DNA of 64,000 nt from Chengkuizengella sediminis (GCF_010078385.1 NZ_SIJC01000015.1:1-64000); one strand, 5' to 3'; positions 8,111 through 17,833 are shown, counted from the first letter of the stretch. Notes: generated by a model not told the origin, from the letters alone. A program made the numbers and translations.

Positions 8111-9040
8111 TTACACTCCTGCAAAATAACCTCTTATTCTCATTAACTCACGATGTAAATTTGGATTTTTTTCAAAGGCTGCCCTTCCATGAAGCCAAAA
8201 TGTATTATTAACCATGACTAGGTCACCAACTGGAAGTGGCAAAGCAACTGTAGCTGCACTATTCTCCATAGATTCAGACAAGTCCTTTAAATAAGCAGCT
8301 TGCTCCAACGTAGCAGGGTAAACAAATTGATCAATAAAACAGACACATGGTTTTCCATTTTTCTCATAAAAAGTTTGGTTATATACCGATTGTTGTACAT
8401 TTTTACTAGATGGAGCTTTGTATTCTAACCGACATGTTGCTAACGCATGTTTTGAAAACTTCTCAAGATCTTCCCAATCATCTAAATGTAATAAACGAGA
8501 TTCCCCTCCTATAGCATTTTCTTCGGCAAACTTCATCATTAATAGCCAATCTGTAGGTTCATCAAAAAATGTTCCATCTGTGTGAAGAGTAAAAAGTCTA
8601 TAAGCTTGTCGTAAATATGAATCACTATTGTCGGTATCTTTAACTGTAAATCGTGCATAATACTTACCTGACATATCATCAAAGTTAACTCCACCTAACA
8701 AATGCGTAAGCGCTGTTGCAAATAAAACATACTGTTCATGTTCCAGTGTCTGCAGCTGCATGCCCATTGTAAAGCCACCTGATTTACGATCATGTAAAAT
8801 ATTGCGAATTATTTTTGAAAAGGTTTCACCTAACACACTTTGCAAAGATTGTGCTATAACTAACCTCATATATGGAACATATTCAAGTTGCTGAACATTC
8901 ACATCTTGATTTTCTGATAAAAAGGTATTTAATCGCTCATGATTCATTTCAATATGATATAAACGTTTATGATCAGAATGCTCCTTTACTTCAAAAGTAT
9001 CATACTTTCCTATAAATAGTTTTAAACTTTCTTTAATCAT
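8111..9040 (-). CDS. glaH: Glutarate 2-hydroxylase (CsiD family, Fe(II)/2-oxoglutarate oxygenase)
   Basis: 309 residues of the CsiD/GlaH family, which hydroxylates glutarate to L-2-hydroxyglutarate while decarboxylating 2-oxoglutarate to succinate. The iron triad is visible: His153 and Asp155 in LHTDGTF, and His284 in WLHGR. Arg301 or Arg303 near the end (RELMRIRG) would bind the co-substrate carboxylate. GGFTMGMQ and the ARFTVKDTDNSDSYLRQAYR stretch are family hallmarks. ATG 9040 has GGAGGAG upstream. It leads a two-gene operon with lhgO. Neither lysine-to-glutarate genes nor a CsiR-type regulator is in the window. Confidence 0.92.
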   Translation of the reverse strand: MIKESLKLFIGKYDTFEVKEHSDHKRLYHIEMNHERLNTFLSENQDVNVQQLEYVPYMRLVIAQSLQSVLGETFSKIIRNILHDRKSGGFTMGMQLQTLEHEQYVLFATALTHLLGGVNFDDMSGKYYARFTVKDTDNSDSYLRQAYRLFTLHTDGTFFDEPTDWLLMMKFAEENAIGGESRLLHLDDWEDLEKFSKHALATCRLEYKAPSSKNVQQSVYNQTFYEKNGKPCVCFIDQFVYPATLEQAAYLKDLSESMENSAATVALPLPVGDLVMVNNTFWLHGRAAFEKNPNLHRELMRIRGYFAGV

Positions 9041-9066
9041 ACGCTTTCTCCTCCTTTAAAATTAAA

Positions 9067-9114
9067 ATAGCCAACTATACCATAACGAAAAAACGAAATG
9101 GTATAACTGGCTAT
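9067..9114 (-). promoter_or_regulatory. Long inverted repeat upstream of glaH-lhgO
   Basis: Arms of 17 bases (9067-9083 and 9098-9114) match at 15 positions around a 14-base A-rich centre. The inner core is TATACCAT/ATGGTATA. It sits 27 bases upstream of the glaH start codon. There is no following U tract, so it is more likely an operator (for instance for a GntR-type repressor) than a terminator. The regulator is unknown. Confidence 0.5.
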
Positions 9115-9263
9115 AGTCTACTTACGGCTTCAGTGACTTGAAGTCCGATAAACTTTTCAGTTCACTACTATTTTTATTAATATTCCAAATATTTACCGAT
9201 GCTGAAAGGGGCTGCCTTCCTACAAGTAATTTAAGTTTAGTTTATTTACTTTTCAAAAAATTG

Positions 9264-9956
9264 TCAATCCTTTTTTTGTTGGTATTTATTTACCAGTATA
9301 AACACCCACATGAATGTAAGGGATTGCTTTAATTCACTTGATAAGCCTTTAATTAATTCTTCTTTAACCCCTTTTTTATATACACCATGTCCATCAAGTA
9401 TTTCCCAACCGCTTTCTTGAGCTAGCCTACCAAATTCCCACGGCATCATTGTATTGCAAATCACATTTTCTCCATACAATCTTGAGAAGCTATGCTGCCT
9501 TGGATGTGCGGTAGGTCCTAAAATACCAATACATAACATTCCATTCGGCTTTAAAACTCTTTGAAATTCTAATAGTGTTTCTCTAGGGTTCTCTGTCCAT
9601 TCGATGCAATTTATAGACATCACACCATCAAATGTATACTTTGCAAAAGGAAGTTTAACTGCATCTGCTTGAAGAAATGTGAGTTGATCATCTATACTTC
9701 GTTTGTTGGCAATCTCGATCATTTCCCGAGAAATATCCATACCAATAACTCTATAGTTTTCTCTCATTAATTTATAAGAGCCATACCCATCGCCACAGCC
9801 AATGTCTGCAATATAGCTCCCTTTTGTCATATATTTTTTTAAAAATGGAATGATCGTTTTCCGACTTCCTTCTTCCCACATATTCTGACTACTTTCATTC
9901 CAATCGTTCGCCTTTTGACCCCATATATGTTGTGCTTGCTCATGCCAATGTCCCAT
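9264..9956 (-). CDS. Class I SAM-dependent methyltransferase
   Basis: A TTG at 9968 would extend the frame, but GGAGGTC lies between it and ATG 9956, so 9956 is chosen (230 aa). Motif I is IADIGCGDGYGSYKL, the acidic residue after strand 2 is in VIGMDIS, and later motifs are FDGVMSINCIEW and RVLKPNGMLCIGIL. This is the methyltransferase-11 type for small molecules. The substrate is unknown. Transcribed alone, opposite in direction to the next methyltransferase gene at 10532. Confidence 0.85.
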   Translation of the reverse strand: MGHWHEQAQHIWGQKANDWNESSQNMWEEGSRKTIIPFLKKYMTKGSYIADIGCGDGYGSYKLMRENYRVIGMDISREMIEIANKRSIDDQLTFLQADAVKLPFAKYTFDGVMSINCIEWTENPRETLLEFQRVLKPNGMLCIGILGPTAHPRQHSFSRLYGENVICNTMMPWEFGRLAQESGWEILDGHGVYKKGVKEELIKGLSSELKQSLTFMWVFILVNKYQQKKD

Positions 9957-10098
9957 TCTGACCTCCAATTTTTTGTATATATTTTTTTACAGTAAATTTA
10001 TAAAGTTATTGTTTTATATATGTATATGTATGTATATAGATCCTCATTATTTCGGTTAGGTTATAAAGAAATGATTTGGAATGGCGATTATCATTAGA

Positions 10099-10419
10099 TC
10101 ACTTAGATTGTTTTGTTATATATAGATATTGCTTATGAGCATCTTTCACAGCAGAAATAAGTGCAGATTGTGCCTTTCCATAATAATGTTCCTCAATTCG
10201 ATGAATGATCGGTTCAGTCCCTTCCAACAAGCTGTATCCTTTTAACAACTGACCAAAAAAATGCTGTGCATGACCCGTAGCTAATGTACAGGAAGCATCT
10301 ATAATCACCCAATATTTTTTATCCGCTTCTATCGTTACAGTTAACGTTTGATGCAATTCACTTGCTGCCATTCCTTGTGGCAATTTTGCATGACCTGCTA
10401 ACATGACTGTTTTGTTCAT
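10099..10419 (-). CDS. DUF3870 domain protein
   Basis: 106 residues from ATG 10419, seven bases after GGAGG (a TTG two codons earlier is too close to the Shine-Dalgarno). The sequence opens VMLAGHAKLPQGMAAS and continues WVIIDASCTLATGHAQHF, then YYGKAQSALISAVKDAHKQY, the conserved pattern of DUF3870. The lone Cys in DASCTLAT is conserved in the family and could be functional. The role is unknown. It is divergent from the methyltransferase gene at 10532 with about 110 bases between start codons. Confidence 0.85.
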   Translation of the reverse strand: MNKTVMLAGHAKLPQGMAASELHQTLTVTIEADKKYWVIIDASCTLATGHAQHFFGQLLKGYSLLEGTEPIIHRIEEHYYGKAQSALISAVKDAHKQYLYITKQSK

Positions 10420-10531
10420 TTCCAATCCTCCGAATTTATATGTTTATTTAATTATACACCCTCTTGACCTTTACGTAACGTAAACAATTACAATCTAAAA
10501 AAATAAGAGAAAATAAGAGGTGACCATTACT

Positions 10532-11212
10532 ATGCCTAACCATACTGAAATTTATAGGAAAGATGCTGAAAAATATCATGAGTTAATATCAAAACAAAAC
10601 AATCTAACAAACATCATTAAACAAATACGACCATTCAAAGGGCTAGATATTGTTGATCTTGGAGCAGGTACAGGAAGACTGACTTCTGTACTTGTAGAGG
10701 AAGCAAAATCAATCATAGCACTTGACGCTTCGGAAGAAATGTTGAAGATAACAAAGGAGAAGTTAGAGAAAACAGGATTCACCAATTGGAAAACACAAGT
10801 TTCTGACCTTCGTAAATTGTCACTTCAAGATCAGAGCGCTGATCTCATCGTAGCAGGGTGGAGTATTTGTTATTTAGGAAGTTCAAACAATCCATATTGG
10901 GAGCAAGACATTTATAAAGTGATAAAAGAAATGAAACGAGCATTGAGAAGAAATGGAACCATCATCATTTTTGAAACGCTTGGAACGGGTGTAAAAACCC
11001 CATCACCTCCAGATTTTTTAAAGAAATATTATGCTGCCTTAGTTAATCAGTATTGTTTTTCTCATCAATCGATTAGACTAGATTATACTTTTGATGATAT
11101 GCAACAAGCGGAGGAACTTACACGTTTTTTCTTTGGCAGTGATTTATCTAATAGAGTAGTTAAGGAAAATCTCGTTCATTTACCTGAATGTGTTGGGATT
11201 TGGTGGTTATAA
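10532..11212 (+). CDS. Class I SAM-dependent methyltransferase
   Basis: ATG 10532 follows AGAGGTG by nine bases; the GTG at 10520 overlaps that signal and is unlikely. Motif I is IVDLGAGTGRLTSVL, the ribose-binding acidic residue is in IIALDASEEML, and ADLIVAGWSICYLG and MKRALRRNGTIIIFETL are motifs post-I and III. Of 226 residues, the C-terminal third (FFFGSDLSNRVV and ECVGIWWL) is the typical cap for a small-molecule acceptor. It is not closely similar to the methyltransferase at 9264. Acceptor unknown. Confidence 0.85.
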   Translation: MPNHTEIYRKDAEKYHELISKQNNLTNIIKQIRPFKGLDIVDLGAGTGRLTSVLVEEAKSIIALDASEEMLKITKEKLEKTGFTNWKTQVSDLRKLSLQDQSADLIVAGWSICYLGSSNNPYWEQDIYKVIKEMKRALRRNGTIIIFETLGTGVKTPSPPDFLKKYYAALVNQYCFSHQSIRLDYTFDDMQQAEELTRFFFGSDLSNRVVKENLVHLPECVGIWWL

Positions 11213-11325
11213 TTTCCCTTCCTCATATAATTTCATGGTGGTTTGGCATTGATACGGTTTAATATTTTTAATAATATGAAATTAAATAAATAGATGCTTA
11301 CAGCAGACCATCCTTTGTATCTTTC

Positions 11326-12369
11326 TCACATTCTTAAAGATTGAGAATCTCTTCTCTTTCTCATCGCAATTCGTAAAGGGAATACCAAAATAGATAACAA
11401 TAACAACAAGTTAATAAATCCAGCTAATGGATATAAAACAGAAACTAGAGTTGAAAACCCAAAGGCTGTTAAGGGAATCATAAATAATAGTATCAGCACA
11501 ACGAACACCCAAATCGACACTCTAAACTTTTCTTGTAATCTGGCTGTTAACCCATATATTCCTGATGCAGCCGTTGTATAAATAGCTGTCAGAAGAAAAA
11601 GTGACATGAAAATGGTCATCATACTAGGGAGGTAATCTAAAATAGCGTACAAAGGAATTTCATATGTGTTGAGATCTACAGGTATCTTTAAAAGGGATTG
11701 ATTATAAATAAAACAAATGAATCCTAACACCACTCCACTTCCAATACTAGCAATCGTAGCCTCACCTTTGGCTTTCATTTTATTTCCGATAACAGCTAGG
11801 ACTGCAATGATAGGAAGAATATTAAATGCGGTAAAGGTAAATGCGGACAGCCACTTTTGTTGCAACCCAACGGAATCAATGAACGGTTCATTTAATCGCA
11901 GAATAAACAAGGATAATGTAACGATTAATCCAAGGATTAACACAGGAAATATGTAGAAATTAACAATCATTAAACCCTTGAATCCCCACACAAATTGCAG
12001 CGCTAGCAGTATTGCAAAAAGGAAAATCCCAACCCAATACGGAACATGAAAACTTTCTAAAACTGCCCCTCCACCTGACGTCATAACCACCGTTGTAGCA
12101 AACAAGTAAAATACAATGATCACATCATAAAAAGAGGAGAGCTTTTTCCCAATAAGCTTATGTAAAACAGGTAGAAAGTTCTCTGTTTTTTCTTCAAAAC
12201 TGATATTCAATACGACATAACAACTGATTGAAAAAATAAATATAAACAAGAGAATCGATAACTCACTTTGTTTACCAAAAAATTGCCACACCTCTTGTCC
12301 GGAGGAAAATCCCGCCCCCATCATAACTCCAATAATTAAAGACATCCATTTAAGACCTGATTTCCACAT
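11326..12369 (-). CDS. ykvI: YkvI-type polytopic membrane protein
   Basis: 347 residues with about ten membrane helices, resembling the uncharacterised YkvI family (COG3949) of the APC/LeuT-like superfamily. The first helix contains IIGVMMGAGFSSGQEVWQFF, the family's most conserved segment: a broken helix with GAGFASG-like residues as in Na+-coupled or amino-acid transporters. It ends in a short basic tail. Transport is a reasonable inference, with substrate unknown. ATG 12369 follows AGGGGATAA. Transcribed alone and divergent from the HesB-like gene. Confidence 0.8.
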   Translation of the reverse strand: MWKSGLKWMSLIIGVMMGAGFSSGQEVWQFFGKQSELSILLFIFIFSISCYVVLNISFEEKTENFLPVLHKLIGKKLSSFYDVIIVFYLFATTVVMTSGGGAVLESFHVPYWVGIFLFAILLALQFVWGFKGLMIVNFYIFPVLILGLIVTLSLFILRLNEPFIDSVGLQQKWLSAFTFTAFNILPIIAVLAVIGNKMKAKGEATIASIGSGVVLGFICFIYNQSLLKIPVDLNTYEIPLYAILDYLPSMMTIFMSLFLLTAIYTTAASGIYGLTARLQEKFRVSIWVFVVLILLFMIPLTAFGFSTLVSVLYPLAGFINLLLLLSILVFPLRIAMRKRRDSQSLRM

Positions 12370-12598
12370 GAAGTTATCCCCTATCTAAAAGATTTAATTT
12401 TAACATGTATTCGTTTATGAAACTTCACTCTCTATCTAGATATTAATCCGACTTTACCTTAAATTATTCTATTATCATATAAGATTTCCTTTATATGTTT
12501 ATGAATAGATTACCAAGCAAAAAGGTTTTAATTGCATTGCATTTGCAACTATTGTTTGCCATAATTAAATTACTATTTAATAGAAAGGGAGATGCAAG

Positions 12599-12892
12599 AT
12601 GAACCTGACAGTCACCCCTATAGCTGCAAATCATTTCAAAGATGAGTTTCAATTACAACATGGAGATTATGTGCAATTTTTTGTTAAGTATGGTGGACAC
12701 AGTGTGATTCAGACTAGCTTTTCTCTTGGTATTTCCCACGATAAACCTGAAAAAATAGGAGCTTCAGTGGAAATAGACAATGTGACCTATTATGTAGAAG
12801 AAAGCGACTTATGGTATTTTGAAGACCATCAGTTGCAGGTAGATTTTAATAAACAAAACGAAGAGATTGAATATTACTATGATAAAGAATGA
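12599..12892 (+). CDS. HesB/IscA-fold protein, YneR-like, without cysteines
   Basis: 97 residues from ATG 12599 (GGGAGA upstream). It has the HesB/YadR/YneR pattern: an N-terminal beta strand, helix AANHFKDEF, YVQFFVKYGGHS, FSLGI and YVEESDLWYF near the end. True A-type Fe-S scaffolds have three conserved Cys residues, and this protein has none. It is therefore unlikely to bind a cluster by the classical route, as with the YneR subgroup. Role unknown. The next gene begins 21 bases on and both end at the 13131 terminator. Confidence 0.8.
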   Translation: MNLTVTPIAANHFKDEFQLQHGDYVQFFVKYGGHSVIQTSFSLGISHDKPEKIGASVEIDNVTYYVEESDLWYFEDHQLQVDFNKQNEEIEYYYDKE

Positions 12893-12913
12893 AAACCTTA
12901 AGGAGTACACAGC

Positions 12914-13120
12914 ATGACAAATGAAACATCAGATAATCAATTAAAAGATCAACCAAAAAAGAAAGTAAGTTTACAAGAAGCAATTAAACAAAAGCTACAA
13001 AATTCCAAACAAGCCCATTCCCAAAACAATGCTGTAAAAAACAGAGGAAATCAAACCCAAAAACTAACAAGTCAACAAACTAAAAAAATAAATAATCAGC
13101 GCAAGCGAATGGGTGTATAA
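12914..13120 (+). CDS. Small basic hydrophilic protein, 68 aa
   Basis: Starts at ATG 12914 behind AAGGAG. It is almost entirely Lys, Gln, Asn, Ser and Arg, with SLQEAIKQKLQNSKQA as the only helix-like part and an end in NNQRKRMGV. No hydrophobic core is seen, so it is probably disordered and may bind nucleic acid. I do not recognise a named family. The spacing and shared terminator suggest co-transcription with the YneR-like gene. Confidence 0.65.
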   Translation: MTNETSDNQLKDQPKKKVSLQEAIKQKLQNSKQAHSQNNAVKNRGNQTQKLTSQQTKKINNQRKRMGV

Positions 13121-13130
13121 GTACCTAGAT

Positions 13131-13172
13131 AACCCCTGCCTCATCACATTGAAGCAGGGGCTGTTCTTTTTC
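13131..13172 (+). terminator. Rho-independent terminator
   Basis: CCCCTGC (13133-13139) pairs with GCAGGGG (13154-13160), followed by a U-rich tract (GTTCTTTTTCC). Ends the 12599-13120 transcript. Confidence 0.85.
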
Positions 13173-13208
13173 CTTTTTATCATTGATATTTTAGCCGTAA
13201 GTTCTTAA

Positions 13209-15608
13209 TTATTCTGGTTTAAGTAAAAGTAAATCAGCATGCTTTCGATATTTAACTGGATCGGTACTAGTCACATGGTACCCTCCTTCTGCCCAATCAT
13301 CCATCTGATCATGGTAATTTTCACTCATCACATGTCCACTTTGCCCTGGTCCAACTACACTATAACTTTCTGACATGTTTGCCAAATCCATAACTGTTCG
13401 CCATGAAGCCCCATGATTTACTTCACCCGTCTCACTTTTCCAGCTAGCTGCTCCTACAGTAATATCACTACCACTAACAGGTAAAGCAGACGAATTAAAT
13501 AAAAGGTTCAAAGGCTTTATTGCAGCTAGAGGATGGCTAAATAAGATTTGATGATAATCTCCCCATGTCCACTTGTTCATATCCTTACCTTGTAATTCAA
13601 CAGCTCTATCCACAGACCGTTTTAAAGCTGTTGAAACAACATCTTCTAACCCTCCAGCATCAGTTATCCATGGACCTGGCTTTCCTGTATATGCTTTTCG
13701 TATAAGTTCATCAACAACTTGTGATTTTCCTTTAAACAGTTTGAGCATTTCGTCATCTATTTTTTCTTCAAAAAGTACATTTTTTATTTCTTCCATCCAA
13801 AAATGGAAAACTAGCGGTTCAGCTAAATCTTTTTCATCTTCAAAATTCCAACCTATCATTTTTTCCATAACTTGTTGATCAATGGAACGTAACTCTTTAT
13901 TTTTTAAAAGAGAGACAAAAATCGGAACAAATTCTTCAGCGTAGAGGTTTTTAATATCTAATTGAAGCCTCTTCATTTCTTCAATAGAAAATTGATCTTT
14001 ATTAAGTAATACATCTCGAATTCGCTGTTGTCTATATGGTTGAGCCCAAATATTTGATAGGTGATACGGATAATCATCGGTAACAATCTTATTGTTCGCT
14101 GTAGAGATAAATCCCTCTTCTGGATTTACAATCGTAGGGAGTTCCTCCCACGGAATATATCCCTCCCATTCGTACTCCCCTGTCCAACCAGGCACAGGAA
14201 CAAGACTTTCACCATTTTTTCGAATTGGAATTAAACCATTGGCTCGATAGGCGATGTCCCCATCTTTTGAAGCAAAAACAAAGTTAGACGCAGGCGCATA
14301 AAAATAAGTCAAAGCCTCTTTAAATTCTCCCCAATCTTTAGCCCTTCCAAATTTTAATACAACATCAAGTTCCGGGGAAGGCTCTAACGCGGTCCATTTT
14401 AATGCGAGTGCCGTGTCTGATTGTTCATCATGAGCAAATTCTGAAATAATGGGTCCATGGCGGGTTTCAATAACTTGATAATCAATCATATCCTTTCCTT
14501 TTACAGAGATGGGCTCTTCAATGATTTCCGCTTGTTCCCATTTTCCCTTATACTCAAATTCATACTCATTATCTGGGTTCCGTCTTTCAATATATAAATC
14601 CTGTACATCTGGCCCAACATTCGTAATACCCCAAGCGATATGTTGGTTTCTACCCAATATTACACCGGGTGCTCCTGGCACAATCACTCCACTCACTTCA
14701 AAATCTGGAGAAGTTAAATGAGTTTCTAACCAAATAGACGGTGTAGCAAGCCCTAAATGTGGATCGTTAGCGAGATAAGGAAAGCCAGATTCCGTCTTTT
14801 GTCCGGATAAAACCCAGTTATTACTTCCATTTAGTTCATTGGGACTTGGAACAGAGGCAAAACGATCCTTGATATCAAGAGGTTGATCACGCAGTGCTTG
14901 TATAACAGTTGCACCACCTTCTGGGTACGATGGAAATAGATCTAAGGTATGTTCATCAGAAAAGTTTTGTGCAAGATAGTAACGAAAGGCTTGAGCTTCC
15001 CAATAGCCACCTAAATCATAAGCCATGTATTTACCTACTAATATGGAATCAAATACGGTCCATTTTTCTGGCTTGTACCCCATAAGTTGAAATTCGATTG
15101 GTAGATCTCCATTTTCCATAGCTTCTTCAATATAAACATTCACACCTTTAGCGTAATTCACTAGTATTTGTTGTGTCTCTTCAGATAAAATCTCCCACGT
15201 CTCTTTTGATACGCGATGTAATCCGATCGCTCGAAAAAATTTGTCTTTTTCAATTGTTTTTTCCCCAATCACTTCACTAAGATGACCCGATGCCTGACGA
15301 CGGATCATATCCATCTGAAATATACGCTCCTGTGCTGTCACATAACCTTGAGCAAAAAATAAGTCATTGAGGTTGTTTGCTTCAATATGTGGAACACCCC
15401 ATTCATCACGGTATACAGATACTTCTTCTTGTAATCCACTTACTGCGATTTCACCATTTGTTTGGGGTTTGTTTCCTAGTAAATAAAAATATGCTGCAGC
15501 TATGAGTACAAAGAATAGTACAATAAAGAAACTCACACTAAAAAAAACAATACGACGCCGTTTAGTTTCAAAAAGAAAGCGTTTTCTCTTATCTATGGTT
15601 GATTCCAT
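13209..15608 (-). CDS. Penicillin-acylase-family N-terminal-nucleophile hydrolase
   Basis: 799 residues. A basic head and one membrane helix (about 20-44) anchor it. The rest is the two-subunit Ntn-hydrolase fold. The alpha part has VSVYRDEWGVPHIEA and AQGYVTAQERIFQMD. The predicted autocleavage site is Gly261/Ser262 in ELNGSNNWVLSG, making Ser262 the nucleophile of the beta subunit. NDPHLGLATPSIWLE and YIPWEELP with the NKIVTDDYP stretch are also family-typical. Members cleave amide bonds of beta-lactams, N-acyl-homoserine lactones or other acylated amines. Substrate cannot be predicted. Transcribed alone; ATG 15608 follows AGGGGGA. Confidence 0.88.
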   Translation of the reverse strand: MESTIDKRKRFLFETKRRRIVFFSVSFFIVLFFVLIAAAYFYLLGNKPQTNGEIAVSGLQEEVSVYRDEWGVPHIEANNLNDLFFAQGYVTAQERIFQMDMIRRQASGHLSEVIGEKTIEKDKFFRAIGLHRVSKETWEILSEETQQILVNYAKGVNVYIEEAMENGDLPIEFQLMGYKPEKWTVFDSILVGKYMAYDLGGYWEAQAFRYYLAQNFSDEHTLDLFPSYPEGGATVIQALRDQPLDIKDRFASVPSPNELNGSNNWVLSGQKTESGFPYLANDPHLGLATPSIWLETHLTSPDFEVSGVIVPGAPGVILGRNQHIAWGITNVGPDVQDLYIERRNPDNEYEFEYKGKWEQAEIIEEPISVKGKDMIDYQVIETRHGPIISEFAHDEQSDTALALKWTALEPSPELDVVLKFGRAKDWGEFKEALTYFYAPASNFVFASKDGDIAYRANGLIPIRKNGESLVPVPGWTGEYEWEGYIPWEELPTIVNPEEGFISTANNKIVTDDYPYHLSNIWAQPYRQQRIRDVLLNKDQFSIEEMKRLQLDIKNLYAEEFVPIFVSLLKNKELRSIDQQVMEKMIGWNFEDEKDLAEPLVFHFWMEEIKNVLFEEKIDDEMLKLFKGKSQVVDELIRKAYTGKPGPWITDAGGLEDVVSTALKRSVDRAVELQGKDMNKWTWGDYHQILFSHPLAAIKPLNLLFNSSALPVSGSDITVGAASWKSETGEVNHGASWRTVMDLANMSESYSVVGPGQSGHVMSENYHDQMDDWAEGGYHVTSTDPVKYRKHADLLLLKPE

Positions 15609-15703
15609 TATAAAATCCCCCTATCTTGCATCTTTTATTACCATACTATTCTAAGTCTTTTAGAAAAAAACCTGCTTTTTTTCTACTTAAAATCTTAAAA
15701 CTC

Positions 15704-15741
15704 AAAAAAGAAAGCATCTATTGACCAAATAAATGCTTTCT
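15704..15741 (-). terminator. Terminator of the two-component operon
   Basis: AGAAAGCAT (15709-15717) pairs with ATGCTTTCT (15733-15741), with a U6 run on the minus-strand RNA. It lies just downstream of the sensor kinase gene. Confidence 0.85.
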
Positions 15742-15758
15742 ACTATGACATTATCATA

Positions 15759-17153
15759 TTAACTAATATATATGGCAGGAAATGACACTATTACGCTAGT
15801 TCCTTCACCCTTCTTGCTTTCGATTTCAATCGTACCTTCATATTTTTCTACTAAGTTTTTTGCAATCGAGAGACCAAGTCCAGTTCCTCCTTGTTCTCTA
15901 CTTCTTGATTTATCTACACGATAAAAACGGTTAAATAGATAAGGGAGATGTTCATCAGCAATTCCAATGCCTTTATCTTCAACAGTAATAGAAATTTGCT
16001 CAAAATTCTTTGTTACTCCTAAACTAACTTCCTCACTTTTTGAGTATTTTAATGCATTGTCTACAAGGATGCGAAAAATTTGCTCAAATCGATCACCATC
16101 AATTAAAATGGCAACGTCTTTTTCACCTTCACGAATTGAAAAGAGAACTTCAGGATACACAGGTTTAAAATCTTCAATTAATTGTATTAATTTTTGGTAT
16201 GGGTTAATAATTTCCTTTGGTAAAGTTTTCTCTTCTACCTCTGACCTAGTAAGTTCTAGCAGTGTAAGAACAAGCTGTTTCATTCGATTTAATTCATGTG
16301 TAGAGGTTCTTAATGATTCTTCTAAAATTTCTGGATTATCTTTACCCCATCTATTAAGCAAATTTAGATGACCTTCAAGAATGGTTACAGGTGTTCGAAG
16401 TTCATGTGATGCATCTTCAATAAATTGCTTTTGTTGGTTAAATGAACCTTCTAACTCATTCATCATCTCATTAAACATTTCTGAAAGATGACCAATCTCG
16501 TCATTTCTGTTGTACAGTGGCATTCTTTCTTTAAGACTTTTTTGCCGAATTCGTTTCATTGTATGAATCATCTCTCTCATCGGCAATAATAGCTGTCTTG
16601 AAAGAAAAAAACTAACCAGACCGCTTAACATCGCTGCAGCTACTCCTCCCCATAATAACAGGGGATGCATTGGTTTAATCATTTGATTAATCAATAACTT
16701 CATATTACGAGATACTTCAATAGATCCAGAAAAATGATTAGCCGTAAAAGGAAAGCGGTATGTGTATATCATATACTCATTCTCCTTTTCTCTATGAAAA
16801 GAGGGCTCAGTTACATACAGAGTATCCGGAAAATCAACCTTGTATTCAGAAGAGGTTTCGTATTTAATTTGACCACTCGAGTCAACAAAACGAATACGCT
16901 CTCCTTCTATAACTAATTTCTCTAACCATTCATTTACCTGTAATTCATTAATGGATGGTAAAGCACTTAACATCTCGGCTTTACTGATTATTTCTTCTTG
17001 TTGCTGTTCTTTAAATCCAGACATCATGACTTCAAATAAAATTCGATAAAATAACAGAAAAAAAACGAACATGAAAACAAATGACATTAAAAATATTTTT
17101 ATCTTAAATGGAAGAGAAGACTGTTTTTTTTTAATCCACTTTATGATCTTCAT
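15759..17153 (-). CDS. Sensor histidine kinase (OmpR-partner class)
   Basis: 464 residues: membrane helix at about 19-41, extracytoplasmic sensor of about 115 residues, second helix near 160-180, HAMP linker, HisKA and HATPase. The phosphoacceptor is in FIEDASHELRTP (about residue 250). N-box DNALKYS, G1 DKGIGI and G2 GTGLGLSIAK are intact. Start overlaps the response-regulator stop by four bases (ATGA), so translation is coupled. The architecture is like the ArlS/YkoH group. The signal is unknown. Confidence 0.9.
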   Translation of the reverse strand: MKIIKWIKKKQSSLPFKIKIFLMSFVFMFVFFLLFYRILFEVMMSGFKEQQQEEIISKAEMLSALPSINELQVNEWLEKLVIEGERIRFVDSSGQIKYETSSEYKVDFPDTLYVTEPSFHREKENEYMIYTYRFPFTANHFSGSIEVSRNMKLLINQMIKPMHPLLLWGGVAAAMLSGLVSFFLSRQLLLPMREMIHTMKRIRQKSLKERMPLYNRNDEIGHLSEMFNEMMNELEGSFNQQKQFIEDASHELRTPVTILEGHLNLLNRWGKDNPEILEESLRTSTHELNRMKQLVLTLLELTRSEVEEKTLPKEIINPYQKLIQLIEDFKPVYPEVLFSIREGEKDVAILIDGDRFEQIFRILVDNALKYSKSEEVSLGVTKNFEQISITVEDKGIGIADEHLPYLFNRFYRVDKSRSREQGGTGLGLSIAKNLVEKYEGTIEIESKKGEGTSVIVSFPAIYIS

Positions 17154-17833
17154 TGTCTCATCACATAACCAATCCCTCTCACCGTTTCAATATATCTAGA
17201 TGGGGAATCAGAATCTAACTTATTTCTCAAATAACGAACATACACATCCACTACATTGGTTTCCACGGAGGATTCAAAACCCCAAACGATATCAAGTAAC
17301 ATTTCTCTCGTTAATACCCGATTGATATTTTTCATAAATACCGTTAATAACTCATATTCTCTTTTTGTTAACTGAATAGTATCATCTTCTTGTTTTACAA
17401 TACATGCATCTTGATCTACAAGTAAATCTTTATAGGATAACTGATTGCTTTTTTTAATAAAATCCATTCGATTCATGCGTCTGAATAATGATCGAATACG
17501 AGCAAGCAATTCTCCAATTTCAAACGGTTTTGCCAAATAATCATCTGCACCACTGTCCAGTCCATAAATACGATCAAATACACTATCGCGAGCTGTAAGC
17601 ATAATGATGGGTGTATCAATTTTATTGGCACGAAGCCTTCGACAAATCTCTGTTCCATTAAGGCTTGGAAGCATTAAATCCAGCAATATTAATTCCCATT
17701 TCTCTTCTATTGCAAGGGATAACCCTTCTCTTCCATCAGAAGCAATTTTTGTATCGAACCCTTCATGACGGAGTTCTAATTCAATAAATCTGGCTAGGCT
17801 TTTTTCATCCTCAATAATTAAGATACGAATCAT
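17150..17833 (-). CDS. OmpR/PhoB-family response regulator
   Basis: 227 residues. The receiver domain has acidic residues Glu8-Asp9, phosphoacceptor Asp52, Thr80 and Lys102, followed by a winged-helix DNA-binding domain with LTKREYELLTVF, VWGFESSVETNVVDVYVRYLRNKLD and a C-terminal wing ETVRGIGYVMRQ. The ATG at 17833 is behind GAGGAGGG. It partners the overlapping sensor kinase. Direct repeats upstream of the membrane-protein gene at 18491 are a candidate binding site. ArlR/YkoG-like by architecture. Confidence 0.9.
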   Translation of the reverse strand: MIRILIIEDEKSLARFIELELRHEGFDTKIASDGREGLSLAIEEKWELILLDLMLPSLNGTEICRRLRANKIDTPIIMLTARDSVFDRIYGLDSGADDYLAKPFEIGELLARIRSLFRRMNRMDFIKKSNQLSYKDLLVDQDACIVKQEDDTIQLTKREYELLTVFMKNINRVLTREMLLDIVWGFESSVETNVVDVYVRYLRNKLDSDSPSRYIETVRGIGYVMRQ

